Source: Streptomyces sannanensis | GTDB taxonomy: Bacteria; Actinomycetota; Actinomycetes; Streptomycetales; Streptomycetaceae | Reading direction: 5' to 3' | DNA: 64,000 nucleotides | Assembly (NCBI RefSeq): GCF_039536205.1 | Contig: NZ_BAAAYL010000001.1 | Location: 5,146,001-5,210,000 of the forward strand | Shown here: in pieces, positions 36,836 to 45,212 of the stretch | Layout of the letters: each line of letters begins with the position of its first letter | Numbering within the stretch: position 1 is the stretch's first letter | Program-made: the position numbers and the translations under genes | The notes under the pieces: generated by a model | What the model saw: only the letters and a program-made list of their open reading frames with translations | Told to the model about the DNA's origin: nothing | Database searches by the model: none

Positions 36836-38326
36836 ATGAGCGCGAAGACTTACGAGGTGCGCACCTACGGGTGCCAGATGAACGTCCACGACTCCGAGCG
36901 GCTGTCGGGCCTGCTGGAGGACGCCGGATACGTACGTGCGCCCGAGGGCACGGGTGAGGGCGAGGCCGATGTCATCGTCTTCAACACCTGCGCGGTGCGG
37001 GAGAACGCCGACAACAAGCTGTACGGCAATCTCGGCCGGCTCGCCCCGATGAAGGCCGCACGCCCCGGGATGCAGATCGCCGTCGGCGGCTGCCTCGCCC
37101 AGAAGGACCGCGACACCATCGTGAAGAAGGCGCCGTGGGTCGACGTCGTCTTCGGTACGCACAACATCGGCAAGCTGCCGGTGCTGCTGGAGCGTGCCCG
37201 GATCATGGAAGAGGCGCAGGTCGAGATCGCCGAGTCGCTGGAGGCGTTCCCCTCCACGCTGCCGACCCGGCGCGAGTCCGCCTACGCCGCGTGGGTCTCC
37301 ATCTCCGTCGGCTGCAACAACACCTGCACCTTCTGCATCGTGCCGGCGCTGCGCGGCAAGGAGAAGGACCGCCGTCCCGGCGACATCCTCGCCGAGATCG
37401 AGGCACTGGTCGCCGAGGGCGTCTCCGAGATCACCCTGCTCGGCCAGAACGTCAACGCGTACGGCTCCGACATCGGCGACCGCGAGGCCTTCAGCAAGCT
37501 GCTGCGCGCCTGCGGGAACATCGAGGGCCTGGAGCGGGTCCGCTTCACCTCGCCGCACCCGCGCGACTTCACCGACGACGTGATCGCCGCGATGGCCGAG
37601 ACCCCGAACGCGATGCCGCAGCTGCACATGCCGCTCCAGTCCGGTTCGGACGCGATCCTCAAGGCGATGCGCCGCTCGTACCGGCAGGAGCGATTCCTCG
37701 GCATCATCCGGAAGGTGCGCGCGGCCATCCCGCACGCAGCCATCTCCACCGACATCATCGTGGGCTTCCCCGGCGAGACCGAGGAGGACTTCGAGCAGAC
37801 CCTGCACACCGTGCGCGAGGCACGCTTCGCGAACGCCTTCACCTTCCAGTACTCCAAGCGCCCCGGGACCCCGGCCGCCGAGATGGAGAACCAGATCCCC
37901 AAGGAGGTCGTGCAGGCGCGCTACGAGCGTCTGGTCGCCCTGCAGGAGGAGATCTCCTGGGAGGAGAACAAGAAGCAGGTCGGCCGCACCCTGGACGTCA
38001 TGGTCGCCGAGGGCGAGGGCCGCAAGGACGGTGCCACGCAGCGTCTTTCCGGCCGCGCTCCCGACAACCGCCTGGTTCACTTCACCAAGCCGGAGCAGGA
38101 GGTGCGTCCGGGCGATGTGGCGACCGTGGAGATCACTTACGCGGCCCCGCACCACCTGCTCGCCGAGGGCCCGACGACCGCGGTGCGTCGCACCCGCGCC
38201 GGTGACGCCTGGGAGAAGCGCAACGCCGGTGAGGCGGCGAAGCCGGCCGGCGTGATGCTGGGCCTGCCCACGGTGGGCGCCCCGGCCCCGCTTCCTCCGG
38301 TCACGGGCGGCTGCTCGGCGCACTGA
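36836..38326 (+). CDS. miaB: tRNA 2-methylthio-N6-dimethylallyladenosine synthase MiaB
   Basis: 496 aa. UPF0004 domain with Cys in [16 protein letters not shown] and GGCLAQ; radical-SAM motif [12 protein letters not shown] (about 160-169); C-terminal TRAM domain (about 380-445). Adds a methylthio group to isopentenyl-A37 of tRNAs reading UNN codons, after MiaA (encoded at 40043-40981) has prenylated the base. The C-terminal extension is Ala/Pro-rich. ATG 36836 coincides with the start of homology. The paralogue RimO acts on a ribosomal protein instead. Confidence 0.96.
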   Translation: MSAKTYEVRTYGCQMNVHDSERLSGLLEDAGYVRAPEGTGEGEADVIVFNTCAVRENADNKLYGNLGRLAPMKAARPGMQIAVGGCLAQKDRDTIVKKAPWVDVVFGTHNIGKLPVLLERARIMEEAQVEIAESLEAFPSTLPTRRESAYAAWVSISVGCNNTCTFCIVPALRGKEKDRRPGDILAEIEALVAEGVSEITLLGQNVNAYGSDIGDREAFSKLLRACGNIEGLERVRFTSPHPRDFTDDVIAAMAETPNAMPQLHMPLQSGSDAILKAMRRSYRQERFLGIIRKVRAAIPHAAISTDIIVGFPGETEEDFEQTLHTVREARFANAFTFQYSKRPGTPAAEMENQIPKEVVQARYERLVALQEEISWEENKKQVGRTLDVMVAEGEGRKDGATQRLSGRAPDNRLVHFTKPEQEVRPGDVATVEITYAAPHHLLAEGPTTAVRRTRAGDAWEKRNAGEAAKPAGVMLGLPTVGAPAPLPPVTGGCSAH

Positions 38327-38490
38327 GCGCACATACACGCCGAGGTGCGCTCCTGCGGTGCCCGCCAGTGCCGCGACCGGCAACGGTGCCCGTCGAGGAG
38401 CGGCGTCCGGTGCGTGCGATCGCAAGGCGGCCGAAGGCCCTCGTAGCAGCGCTCCTTGGGTTTTCGGCCAACACAGCGAGCGTGCGTGCC

Positions 38491-38525
38491 TGGGGGCACC
38501 CCTGGGGGAGGTGGCTGGGGGAGCG
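38491..38525 (+). repeat. Fragment of the class 1 dispersed repeat
   Basis: tgggggcacccctgggggag followed by gtggctgggggagcg matches the centre of the copy at 51627-51830. It lies in the 245-bp gap between miaB and the extradiol-dioxygenase-like gene, which otherwise shows no gene. Confidence 0.7.
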
Positions 38526-38571
38526 TCGCGACGGGTCAAACGTTGCCGGGAGGGGCACTAGGCTGCGGATC

Positions 38572-39282
38572 ATGCTTGTTGCCGCAGCCGTCTGCCCCTG
38601 TCCGCCGCTGCTTGTGCCCGAAGTGGCGGCCGGTGCCGCGCCCGAGCTCGACGAGGCGCGGGACGCTTGTGCCGCAGCCCTCGGGGTGCTGGCCGCCGCC
38701 CGGCCCGAACTGCTGGTCGTCGTGGGGCCGGCCGGCCCCGAGGGGGCTGGACGGCACCTCATGGGGGCCACCGGTTCCTTCCGTGGCTTCGGGGTGGACC
38801 TGGAGGTGACCCTGGGGGCAGCCGGCCGGACCGCCGCACATGAGCTGCCCTCCTCGCTCGCCGTGGGCGCCTGGCTGCTCGAGCAGGCCGAGTCGTCCTC
38901 CGTCCCGGTCGAGGGACTCGGTGTGGAAGAGACGCTCGGCGCCGGGCAGTGTGCCGAGCTGGGGCGTGAACTCGCGGGCCGCGCGGGCCGCGTGGCCCTG
39001 CTGGTGATGGGTGACGGCAGTGCCTGTCGTACCGTCAAGGCGCCGGGCTATCTCGACGACCGCGCGGCCGGGTTCGACACCACGGCCGCCCGGGCACTGG
39101 AAGCGGCGGACCATGAGGCGCTTCTGACGCTGGACGAATCGCTGGCGCGGGAGCTCAAGGCGGCGGGCCGTGCCCCCTGGCAGGTGCTCGCGGGCGCCGC
39201 CGAGGGCGCGGGCCTGGGCGGACAGCTGCTCTACGAGAACGCGCCGTACGGGGTGGGCTACTTCGTCGCCCTCTGGTCGTAG
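38572..39282 (+). CDS. Class III extradiol dioxygenase-like protein
   Basis: 236 aa. The sequence has the LigB-type fold pattern (MLVAAAVCPCPPLLVPEVA at the start, LLVVVGPAG, ALLVMGDGSACRT, LLTLDESLARELKAAG, YENAPYGVGYFVALW at the end). The metal-binding His residues of true extradiol dioxygenases are not obvious at the N-terminus, so ring-cleaving activity is uncertain. The protein is conserved between miaB and miaA in Streptomyces. ATG 38572 has no strong Shine-Dalgarno (GGAGGGG lies about 17 nt away). Confidence 0.8.
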   Translation: MLVAAAVCPCPPLLVPEVAAGAAPELDEARDACAAALGVLAAARPELLVVVGPAGPEGAGRHLMGATGSFRGFGVDLEVTLGAAGRTAAHELPSSLAVGAWLLEQAESSSVPVEGLGVEETLGAGQCAELGRELAGRAGRVALLVMGDGSACRTVKAPGYLDDRAAGFDTTAARALEAADHEALLTLDESLARELKAAGRAPWQVLAGAAEGAGLGGQLLYENAPYGVGYFVALWS

Positions 39283-39305
39283 CGAGGGCGCACCGTCATG
39301 CCGGC

Positions 39306-39339
39306 GGCCGGCCGTGGAGTCTCCGCTCCGCGGCCGGCC
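39306..39339. terminator. Bidirectional terminator
   Basis: ggccggccgtggag and ctccgcggccggcc pair over 14 bp (one G-U) with a 6-nt loop between convergent genes ending at 39282 and 39350. Confidence 0.85.
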
Positions 39340-39349
39340 ACCCGTGACG

Positions 39350-39610
39350 TCAGGAGGCCGGCGGAGTGCCCCCGGTGCCGCCCTCTTCCTTGGCGGGGTG
39401 CGCGAGGCGGTCCAGGGTCCCCTTCGCCTTGCCCGTACCCGACTGGATCTTGCTGCTGTACTTGTGCTTGGTCTTCTCGTCGACCGTCTTCGCAGCCTTC
39501 TCCAGGCCGTGTCCCAGCTTGTCGAGCTTGTCTCCGTGCTTCACCGCGTAGCCGGAGGCCTTTTCCTTGGCCGGGCCGAACTTGGTCTTCATCTTGTCCA
39601 TGAAGCCCAT
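39350..39610 (-). CDS. MT0933-like antitoxin family protein
   Basis: 86 aa, highly charged and Lys-rich: MGFMDKMKTKFGPAKEKASG at the N-terminus, then KHGDKLDKLGHGLEKAAKTV and DEKTKHKYSSKIQSGTGKAK. This matches the actinobacterial family named after the MT0933 (Rv0909) antitoxin. The usual partner, an SRPBCC-fold toxin (Rv0910-like), is not encoded next to it, so the 'antitoxin' name may not reflect its role here. Predicted amphipathic helices. An AAGGTGA lies shortly before the ATG. The next gene upstream (39641) is another small hydrophilic protein in the same direction with a 30-bp gap. Confidence 0.8.
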   Translation of the reverse strand: MGFMDKMKTKFGPAKEKASGYAVKHGDKLDKLGHGLEKAAKTVDEKTKHKYSSKIQSGTGKAKGTLDRLAHPAKEEGGTGGTPPAS

Positions 39611-39640
39611 GGGTCACCTTCCCTCAAGCGCAACTCGCGA

Positions 39641-39859
39641 CTACTTGCGGGCGCCTTCTCCGGCTTCGTTGTCGGCCGCCTCCTCGGCCGACTGCTGCTT
39701 GGGAATCTCCACGCCCTCCGCAGTACCGGCCTCCGGAGTACTGTCGTCCGGCGGGGCCTGCACCATGGGCTCGGCCGTCCGAGTGGCGGTCGGTGTCTCC
39801 TCGGTTGACGCCGTGGCAGCCTCCTTGGACTTCCGACGAAACCGTTCAAAAACGCCCAT
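39641..39859 (-). CDS. Small acidic hydrophilic protein of unknown function
   Basis: 72 aa: a basic start (MGVFERFRRKSKEA) followed by a Thr/Glu/Ala/Pro-rich, probably disordered region and a conserved-looking end (VEIPKQQSAEEAADNEAGEG). GGAG lies 6 nt before the ATG. I recall similar short proteins next to the MT0933-like gene in other Streptomyces, but no function. Probably cotranscribed with the gene at 39350-39610. The 183 bp upstream, to miaA, show no gene. Confidence 0.65.
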   Translation of the reverse strand: MGVFERFRRKSKEAATASTEETPTATRTAEPMVQAPPDDSTPEAGTAEGVEIPKQQSAEEAADNEAGEGARK

Positions 39860-40042
39860 ATCTACTCCATAGTTTACTCGTGTGGGCTACATCCCGCGCA
39901 GCGAGATGCCCTCATCGCGCCGCCGGGAAGGGCCGGTGCGAGAAAACCGGCGGCGAGAACCTCGCAACTGGCAACGACCCTCGTTCCGTGCCGTTACGTC
40001 ACTCGTTCGGGGGCGGCCTCCGGGGTTTGCGAGACTGGGACG

Positions 40043-40981
40043 GTGAGAAGTGCAGCTCCCGCACCGCGGGTCATCGCCGTCGTCGGTCCCACAGCGGCCG
40101 GAAAGTCCGATCTGGGCGTCGCCCTCGCCCGGCATTTCGGTGGCGAAGTCGTCAACGCCGACTCCATGCAGCTCTACCGGGGGATGGACATCGGCACCGC
40201 CAAGCTGACGCCCGAGGAGCGCGGAGGGGTGCCACACCACCTCCTCGACATCTGGGACGTCACCGAGACGGCCAGCGTCGCCGAGTACCAGCGGCTCGCG
40301 CGCGCGGAGATCGACCGGCTGCTCGCCGAGGGCCGTACGCCCGTCCTGGTCGGCGGCTCCGGCCTGTACGTACGCGGAGCCATCGACGCCCTCGAGTTCC
40401 CGGGCACCGACCCCGAGGTGCGGGCCCGTCTGGAGGAGGAGCTGACGCTGCGTGGCTCCGGTGTGCTGCACGCCCGACTGGCTGCCGCCGACCCCGAGGC
40501 CGCGCGGGCGATCCTGCCCAGCAACGGCCGGCGCATCGTCCGCGCGCTCGAAGTGATCGAGATCACTGGCAAGCCCTTCACCGCCAACCTCCCCGGCCAC
40601 GACTCGGTCTACGACACGGTCCAGATCGGCGTCGACGTGGCCCGGCCCGAGCTCGACGAGCGCATCGCGCTGCGGGTCGACCGGATGTGGGAGGCGGGCC
40701 TCGTGGACGAGGTGCGCACCCTGGAGGCGCAGGGGCTGCGCGAGGGGCGCACGGCCTCACGTGCGCTCGGCTACCAGCAGGTGCTCGCGGCGCTCGCGGG
40801 GGAGTGCAGCGAGGACGAGGCGCGCGCCGAGACCGTGCGTGCCACCAAGCGCTTCGCCCGCCGCCAGGACTCCTGGTTCCGCCGTGACCCCCGGGTCGTC
40901 TGGCTGAGCGGTGCCGCCGAGGACCGTGCGGAACTCCCGCGGCGGGCGCTCACGTTGCTCGAACGAGGGATTACAGCCTGA
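40043..40981 (+). CDS. miaA: tRNA dimethylallyltransferase MiaA
   Basis: 312 aa. P-loop GPTAAGKSD (about 13-21), D/S motif VVNADSMQLYRGMDIGTAK, and VGGSGLYVRGAID in the substrate channel; DSWFRRDP at the C-terminal end. Transfers a dimethylallyl group to A37 of tRNAs reading UNN codons; MiaB then methylthiolates it. The start is a GTG at 40043. Followed by a small membrane protein and dapF in the same direction, as is typical of Streptomyces. Confidence 0.96.
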   Translation: MRSAAPAPRVIAVVGPTAAGKSDLGVALARHFGGEVVNADSMQLYRGMDIGTAKLTPEERGGVPHHLLDIWDVTETASVAEYQRLARAEIDRLLAEGRTPVLVGGSGLYVRGAIDALEFPGTDPEVRARLEEELTLRGSGVLHARLAAADPEAARAILPSNGRRIVRALEVIEITGKPFTANLPGHDSVYDTVQIGVDVARPELDERIALRVDRMWEAGLVDEVRTLEAQGLREGRTASRALGYQQVLAALAGECSEDEARAETVRATKRFARRQDSWFRRDPRVVWLSGAAEDRAELPRRALTLLERGITA

Positions 40982-41088
40982 TCACGTGATGGCATCGGGA
41001 CGCTCCGCCCGTCATTCCGGTGCCCGGGCACGTGCCATCATCGAGCTTCGATCGACCAGTGGAGTCCGGATTGGGAGGGCGCGTGGCG

Positions 41089-41556
41089 ATGGAGGCCGGC
41101 CCTCGCGACGGAGAACAGCGAGCACAGGAAGACACTGCGCCCTTGAGTGCGTCGCTGAGTCCTGACGGGCCAGAAGAGCCGGACCTGCCCCCCGAGGCAG
41201 TGGATCTGACCACCGAGGCGGAGGTCGAGGTCGAGCTGCGCCCCCGGGGCCGGCTGCGGGTCTGGCAGCTCGCCCCCATCGTGATGCTCGCGGCGGTCGG
41301 TTCGCTGATGTTCGCCTTCCCGCTCGCCTTCGAGTTCGGCGACGGCGGAGCCGTGGTCGCCATGCTGGGTCTGCTGATCAGCTCCTGCGCCGCCGGTTGG
41401 GGCATGATGGCCGCCCGCCGGGTGGGGTACACCTGGCCCGGGCTGCCCGCGCGGGGCTCCGGCGACCGCCCCGACTGGCGGGTCGTCGTCCTGTATGCCG
41501 TGCTCGCCTCGGCGCTGGTCGCGCTCGCGGTCTGGCGAGTGGCCCGGCTCCGCTGA
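41089..41556 (+). CDS. Small membrane protein with acidic N-terminus, between miaA and dapF
   Basis: 155 aa. An acidic, Pro/Glu-rich N-terminal region (about 1-55; LPPEAVDLTTEAEVEVELRP) precedes three hydrophobic segments (about 63-80 LAPIVMLAAVGSLMFAFPLA, 88-108 VVAMLGLLISSCAAGWGMMA, 132-150 VVVLYAVLASALVALAVW). No family recognised. GGGAGGG at 41073-41079 precedes both a GTG at 41083 and this ATG; the ATG has the better spacing. Conserved position next to miaA/dapF suggests a real gene. Confidence 0.7.
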   Translation: MEAGPRDGEQRAQEDTAPLSASLSPDGPEEPDLPPEAVDLTTEAEVEVELRPRGRLRVWQLAPIVMLAAVGSLMFAFPLAFEFGDGGAVVAMLGLLISSCAAGWGMMAARRVGYTWPGLPARGSGDRPDWRVVVLYAVLASALVALAVWRVARLR

Positions 41557-41582
41557 GTGCGGCGCGACCTCGTTCACCCCAT

Positions 41583-41800
41583 GGCGAGTGAGCCGAAGAG
41601 AGCGCGGCTCCACGCGCCGGAGGTGCATATCGGCACGGTGAAAGGGAGTGGGGCCACCCCTGGGGGGCACCCGCAGCGGTAGCCGGGGAGATGGCTGCGG
41701 GAGGTAGCTCGGGAGCGCGGAGGCCGCGAGGAACGAGCGGTCGAGCACGATCGACCGTCGGCACAGCCTTGAGCGGTTTCGGAGGCGAACCGAGCCCAAA
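41583..41800 (+). repeat. Class 1 dispersed repeat, full-length intergenic copy
   Basis: About 218 bp starting ggcgagtgagccgaag and ending gaggcgaaccgagccc, with a centre rich in gggg/cccc runs and a conserved gagcacgatcgaccgtcg block. A closely related copy of about 204 bp lies in frame inside the NIS synthetase gene (51627-51830), and partial copies lie at 13978 and 38491. This copy fills the gap between the membrane-protein gene and dapF; a TACGAT at 41804-41809, directly after it and 6 nt before the dapF GTG, may be the dapF -10. Confidence 0.85.
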
Positions 41801-41815
41801 AGATACGATTGCCGC

Positions 41816-42673
41816 GTGAACCCTTCGCCGATCACCTTCCTCAAGGGCCACGGGACCGAGAACGACTTCGTGATCGTCCCCGACCCGGACAACGCCGTGG
41901 ACCTGCCCGCCACCGCCGTGGCCAGGCTGTGCGACCGCCGGGCCGGCATCGGCGGTGACGGTCTGCTGCATGTCGTGCGGTCGGCCGCCCACCCCGAGGC
42001 CAGGGACATGGCCGGCGACGCCGAGTGGTTCATGGACTACCGCAACGGCGACGGCTCCGTGGCCGAGATGTGCGGCAACGGCGTGCGCGTCTTCGCCCAC
42101 TATCTGCAGCACGCCGGGCTCGTCGGGGCAGGCGACCTGGCCGTCGCCACACGCGGCGGTGTCAAGCGCGTCCACCTCGACAAGCAGGGCGACGTCACCG
42201 TCTCCATGGGCCGCGCCCTGCTTCCCGAGGACGGCGTCACCGTGACCGTCGCAGGCCGCAGCTGGTCCGCCCGCAACGTCAACATGGGCAATCCGCACGC
42301 CGTCGCCTTCGTGGACGACCTGGCGCACGCGGGCAATCTGTTCTCCGTGCCCGCCTTCACGCCCGCCGCCGTGTATCCGGACGGTGTGAACATCGAGTTC
42401 GTCGTCGACCGCGGGCCCCGCCATGTCGCCATGCGGGTGTACGAGCGCGGCGTCGGCGAGACCCGCTCCTGCGGTACGGGCGCCTGCGCGGTGGCCGTCG
42501 CCGCGGCCCGCAGGGACGGCGCCGACCCCGCACTGACCGGCGCCCCCGTGACGTACACCGTGGACGTCCTCGGCGGCACCCTGGTCATCACCGAGCGTCC
42601 GGACGGCGAGATCGAGATGACCGGGCCCGCCGTCATCGTCGCCGAGGGCACGATCGACCCCTCGCTGCTCTAA
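41816..42673 (+). CDS. dapF: Diaminopimelate epimerase
   Basis: 285 aa. Interconverts LL- and meso-diaminopimelate in the lysine and peptidoglycan pathway. The two catalytic Cys are in AEMCGNGVRVFAHY (about 86) and GETRSCGTGACAVAVAAARR (about 219); N-terminal FLKGHGTENDFVIV is the family signature. Streptomyces use LL-DAP in the wall, so the epimerase mainly serves lysine supply. The GTG at 41816 has no Shine-Dalgarno, and a TACGAT lies 6 nt upstream, which suggests a leaderless mRNA. Confidence 0.97.
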   Translation: MNPSPITFLKGHGTENDFVIVPDPDNAVDLPATAVARLCDRRAGIGGDGLLHVVRSAAHPEARDMAGDAEWFMDYRNGDGSVAEMCGNGVRVFAHYLQHAGLVGAGDLAVATRGGVKRVHLDKQGDVTVSMGRALLPEDGVTVTVAGRSWSARNVNMGNPHAVAFVDDLAHAGNLFSVPAFTPAAVYPDGVNIEFVVDRGPRHVAMRVYERGVGETRSCGTGACAVAVAAARRDGADPALTGAPVTYTVDVLGGTLVITERPDGEIEMTGPAVIVAEGTIDPSLL

Positions 42674-42991
42674 GGGTGCCCGAACACAGGGCCCGCGGCG
42701 TCGCGGGTCGATGACTCTCGCCTGGCTGCGTTCTCGTCGTCGCGCGCAGCGCCGCTGCGCCCTCCTCCTCCGCCTTGCCGGACTCGGCCCTCGACCCGCT
42801 CCTCTCTCCGCGCTCCCCGTGCCCGGGCACCCAAACCGCGGGCGACTGAACCTTCGCTCGAATGGGTGATCCGGTTCACGCTGAGCGAGAGCTGGACTGC
42901 GCCACGTGGTGGGGTCGGTAGCATCAAGCACCGGCCCGGCGGGCCGAAGCCACGGCTCGCCCACCGCCGGTCGATGGTGCCGGAGGTGCCC
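42674..42991. other. 318-bp intergenic region between dapF and rshA
   Basis: No gene seen. It holds a hairpin cccgcg-gcgt-cgcggg (about 42702-42717) soon after dapF and outer inverted arms gggtgcccg (42674-42682) and cgggcaccc (about 42824-42832), about 150 bp apart, enclosing a pyrimidine-rich stretch (ccctcctcctccgcc). The whole looks like a fold-back repeat of a kind I recall as common in Streptomyces, but only one copy is in this window. The rest probably carries the rshA promoter. Confidence 0.5.
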
Positions 42992-45145
42992 ATGAGTGCA
43001 GAGGCCGTCAATCCGGGCGCGCCCAGTCGAAAGCGCGCCCGCCCCAGGATCGACCTCCGTCGGCTGAGCCGCGCCGCGGTGCTCGGCCCCGCCTCCCGGG
43101 ACCGGCTGCCGGATGCCATCGGGCATGTCGTGGAGGCGCACCGTGCGCATCATCCCGATGCCGATCCGGCTGTCCTGCACCGGGCGTACGTACTCGCCGA
43201 GTCCTCGCACCGGGGACAACTGCGCAAGAGCGGCGAGCCGTACATCACCCATCCGCTCGCCGTCACGCTGATCCTCGCCGAACTCGGCGCGGAAACCACC
43301 ACCTTGACCGCCTCACTCCTCCACGACACCGTGGAGGACACCGAAGTGACCCTCGATCAGGTGCGCGAGGAGTTCGGCGAAGAAGTCCGCTATCTGGTCG
43401 ACGGCGTGACCAAACTGGAGAAGGTCGATTACGGCGCCGCCGCCGAGCCCGAGACCTTCCGCAAGATGCTCGTCGCCACCGGCAGCGATGTCCGTGTCAT
43501 GTCCATCAAGCTCGCCGACCGGCTGCACAACATGCGCACCCTCGGCGTGATGCGCCCCGAGAAACAGGCCCGGATCGCCAAGGTCACCCGGGACGTACTC
43601 ATCCCGCTCGCCGAGCGGCTCGGTGTGCAGGCCCTCAAGACCGAGCTGGAGGACCTGGTCTTCGCGATCCTCCACCCCGAGGAGTACGAGCACACCCGCG
43701 CCCTCGTCGCGGCCGCCGCCACCGCCGAGGACCCGCTGACCGGCATCGCCGAGGACACCCGGGCCGTGCTGCGTGAGGCCGGTATCACGGCGGAAGTCCT
43801 CACCAGGCCACGGCACTTGGTCTCGGTGCACCGGGTCAGGCTCAAGCGCGGCGAGTTGCGCGGCGCGGACTACGGCCGGCTGCTGGTGCTGGTCGGAGAG
43901 GACGCCGACTGCTACGCCGTCCTCGGTGAACTGCACACCTGCTTCACCCCGGTGATCTCCGAGTTCAAGGACTTCATCGCCGCGCCCAAGTTCAACCTCT
44001 ACCAGTCGCTGCACACCGCCGTCGCCTGCCGGGACGGCTCGGTCGCCGAAGTCCTCATCCGTACGCACCAGATGCACAAGGTCGCCGAGGCCGGCGTCGT
44101 CGCCCTCGGCAATCCCTACGCGGCGGCCGACGGCGCCGAGCCCGTCGACGGCGAGCGCGCCGACCCCACCAGGCCCGGCTGGCTCTCCCGCCTCCTGGAG
44201 TGGCAGCAGAACGCGCCCGACCCCGACACCTTCTGGACCTCGCTCCGCGCGGACCTGGCCCAGGACCGTGAGATCACGGTCTTCCGTACCGACGGCGGGA
44301 CGCTCGGCCTGCCGGCCGGAGCCAGTTGCGTCGACGCCGCCTACGCGCAGTACGGCAAGGCCGCGCACGCCTGCATCGGGGCCCGGGTCAACGGCCGGCT
44401 CGCCACCCTCGGCACCGTGCTGAGCGACGGCGACACCGTGCAGCTGCTGCTCGCCCAGGACGCCGGCTCCGGGCCCTCGCCCGACTGGCTCGACCACGCC
44501 CGCACCCCCGCCGCCCGCATCGCCATCAGCGGCTGGCTGACCGCGCACCCCGAGGGGCCCACGGCCCCAGCCGCCTCCCTCGAGCTCTCGGCTTCTCCCC
44601 CGAGCTCTCGGCTTCGCTCGATCAGTGGGCACGCCCGTGAGCAGGGGGGACCCCCGTCGCGCCTGCCCCTCGCCGTCAACGCCCTGCCGCCGTCGGCCGC
44701 GGGTGCGGTGGTGGACCTGCCGGACGCCTCCGTGCGGCTCGCGGGCTGCTGTACGCCGGTGCCGCCCGACGCGGTCACCGGGTTCGCGGTACGCGGCGGT
44801 GTGGTGACCGTGCACCGCGAGGAGTGCCGGGCGGCAAAACGGATGAGGGCCGGCGGACGGGCGCCGGTCGGGGTGCGCTGGGCCGATACGGCGGACTGCC
44901 GGGTCACCCTGGTCGCCGAGTCGTTCGGGCGGCCACGGCTGCTCGCCGACCTCACCGAGGCCATCGCCACCGCGGGCGCCGCGGTCGTCTCGGCCACCGT
45001 GGAGCCGCCGAACGATCAACGGGTCCGGCACACCTACACCCTTCAGCTGCCGGACGCGTCAGGGCTGCCCGCCCTGATGCGGGCGATGCGGGACGTGCCG
45101 GGGGTGTACGACGTGAGCCGGTCGCAGCATCCGGCGACGGCCTGA
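42992..45145 (+). CDS. rshA: RshA, RelA/SpoT-homologue (p)ppGpp synthetase/hydrolase
   Basis: 717 aa. HD hydrolase domain (about 50-200) with LRKSGEPYITHPLAV and SLLHDTVEDTE; synthetase domain (about 240-370) with FKDFIAAPKFNLYQSLHTAV and the Glu in EVLIRTHQMHKVAEAG; TGS (about 425-490); C-terminal ACT (about 630-710). Compared with the classical RelA the synthetase is diverged: the RxxD-IRV strand reads GADYGRLLVLV, and the usual AHWKYK after RAEYG is replaced. It corresponds to the second RSH protein of S. coelicolor. A palindromic repeat lies in frame at about residues 530-555. ATG 42992 follows GGAGGTG by 5 nt. Confidence 0.88.
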   Translation: MSAEAVNPGAPSRKRARPRIDLRRLSRAAVLGPASRDRLPDAIGHVVEAHRAHHPDADPAVLHRAYVLAESSHRGQLRKSGEPYITHPLAVTLILAELGAETTTLTASLLHDTVEDTEVTLDQVREEFGEEVRYLVDGVTKLEKVDYGAAAEPETFRKMLVATGSDVRVMSIKLADRLHNMRTLGVMRPEKQARIAKVTRDVLIPLAERLGVQALKTELEDLVFAILHPEEYEHTRALVAAAATAEDPLTGIAEDTRAVLREAGITAEVLTRPRHLVSVHRVRLKRGELRGADYGRLLVLVGEDADCYAVLGELHTCFTPVISEFKDFIAAPKFNLYQSLHTAVACRDGSVAEVLIRTHQMHKVAEAGVVALGNPYAAADGAEPVDGERADPTRPGWLSRLLEWQQNAPDPDTFWTSLRADLAQDREITVFRTDGGTLGLPAGASCVDAAYAQYGKAAHACIGARVNGRLATLGTVLSDGDTVQLLLAQDAGSGPSPDWLDHARTPAARIAISGWLTAHPEGPTAPAASLELSASPPSSRLRSISGHAREQGGPPSRLPLAVNALPPSAAGAVVDLPDASVRLAGCCTPVPPDAVTGFAVRGGVVTVHREECRAAKRMRAGGRAPVGVRWADTADCRVTLVAESFGRPRLLADLTEAIATAGAAVVSATVEPPNDQRVRHTYTLQLPDASGLPALMRAMRDVPGVYDVSRSQHPATA
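44581..44655. repeat. Class 2 palindromic repeat inserted in frame inside rshA
   Basis: cccccgagctctcgg + cttcgctcga ... cagggggga + ccccc is the reverse complement of the unit at 10188-10230, and its start cgagctctcggctt is directly duplicated at 44581-44594. It encodes a Ser/Arg/Gly-rich linker between the TGS and ACT domains of RshA. Confidence 0.75.
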
Positions 45146-45212
45146 CCCCTTTCGGGTGGGCGCGGCGCGTGCCGTCGCCGCCGGTGCGGCGGCCACTGGT
45201 AGCGGTAGGGAC

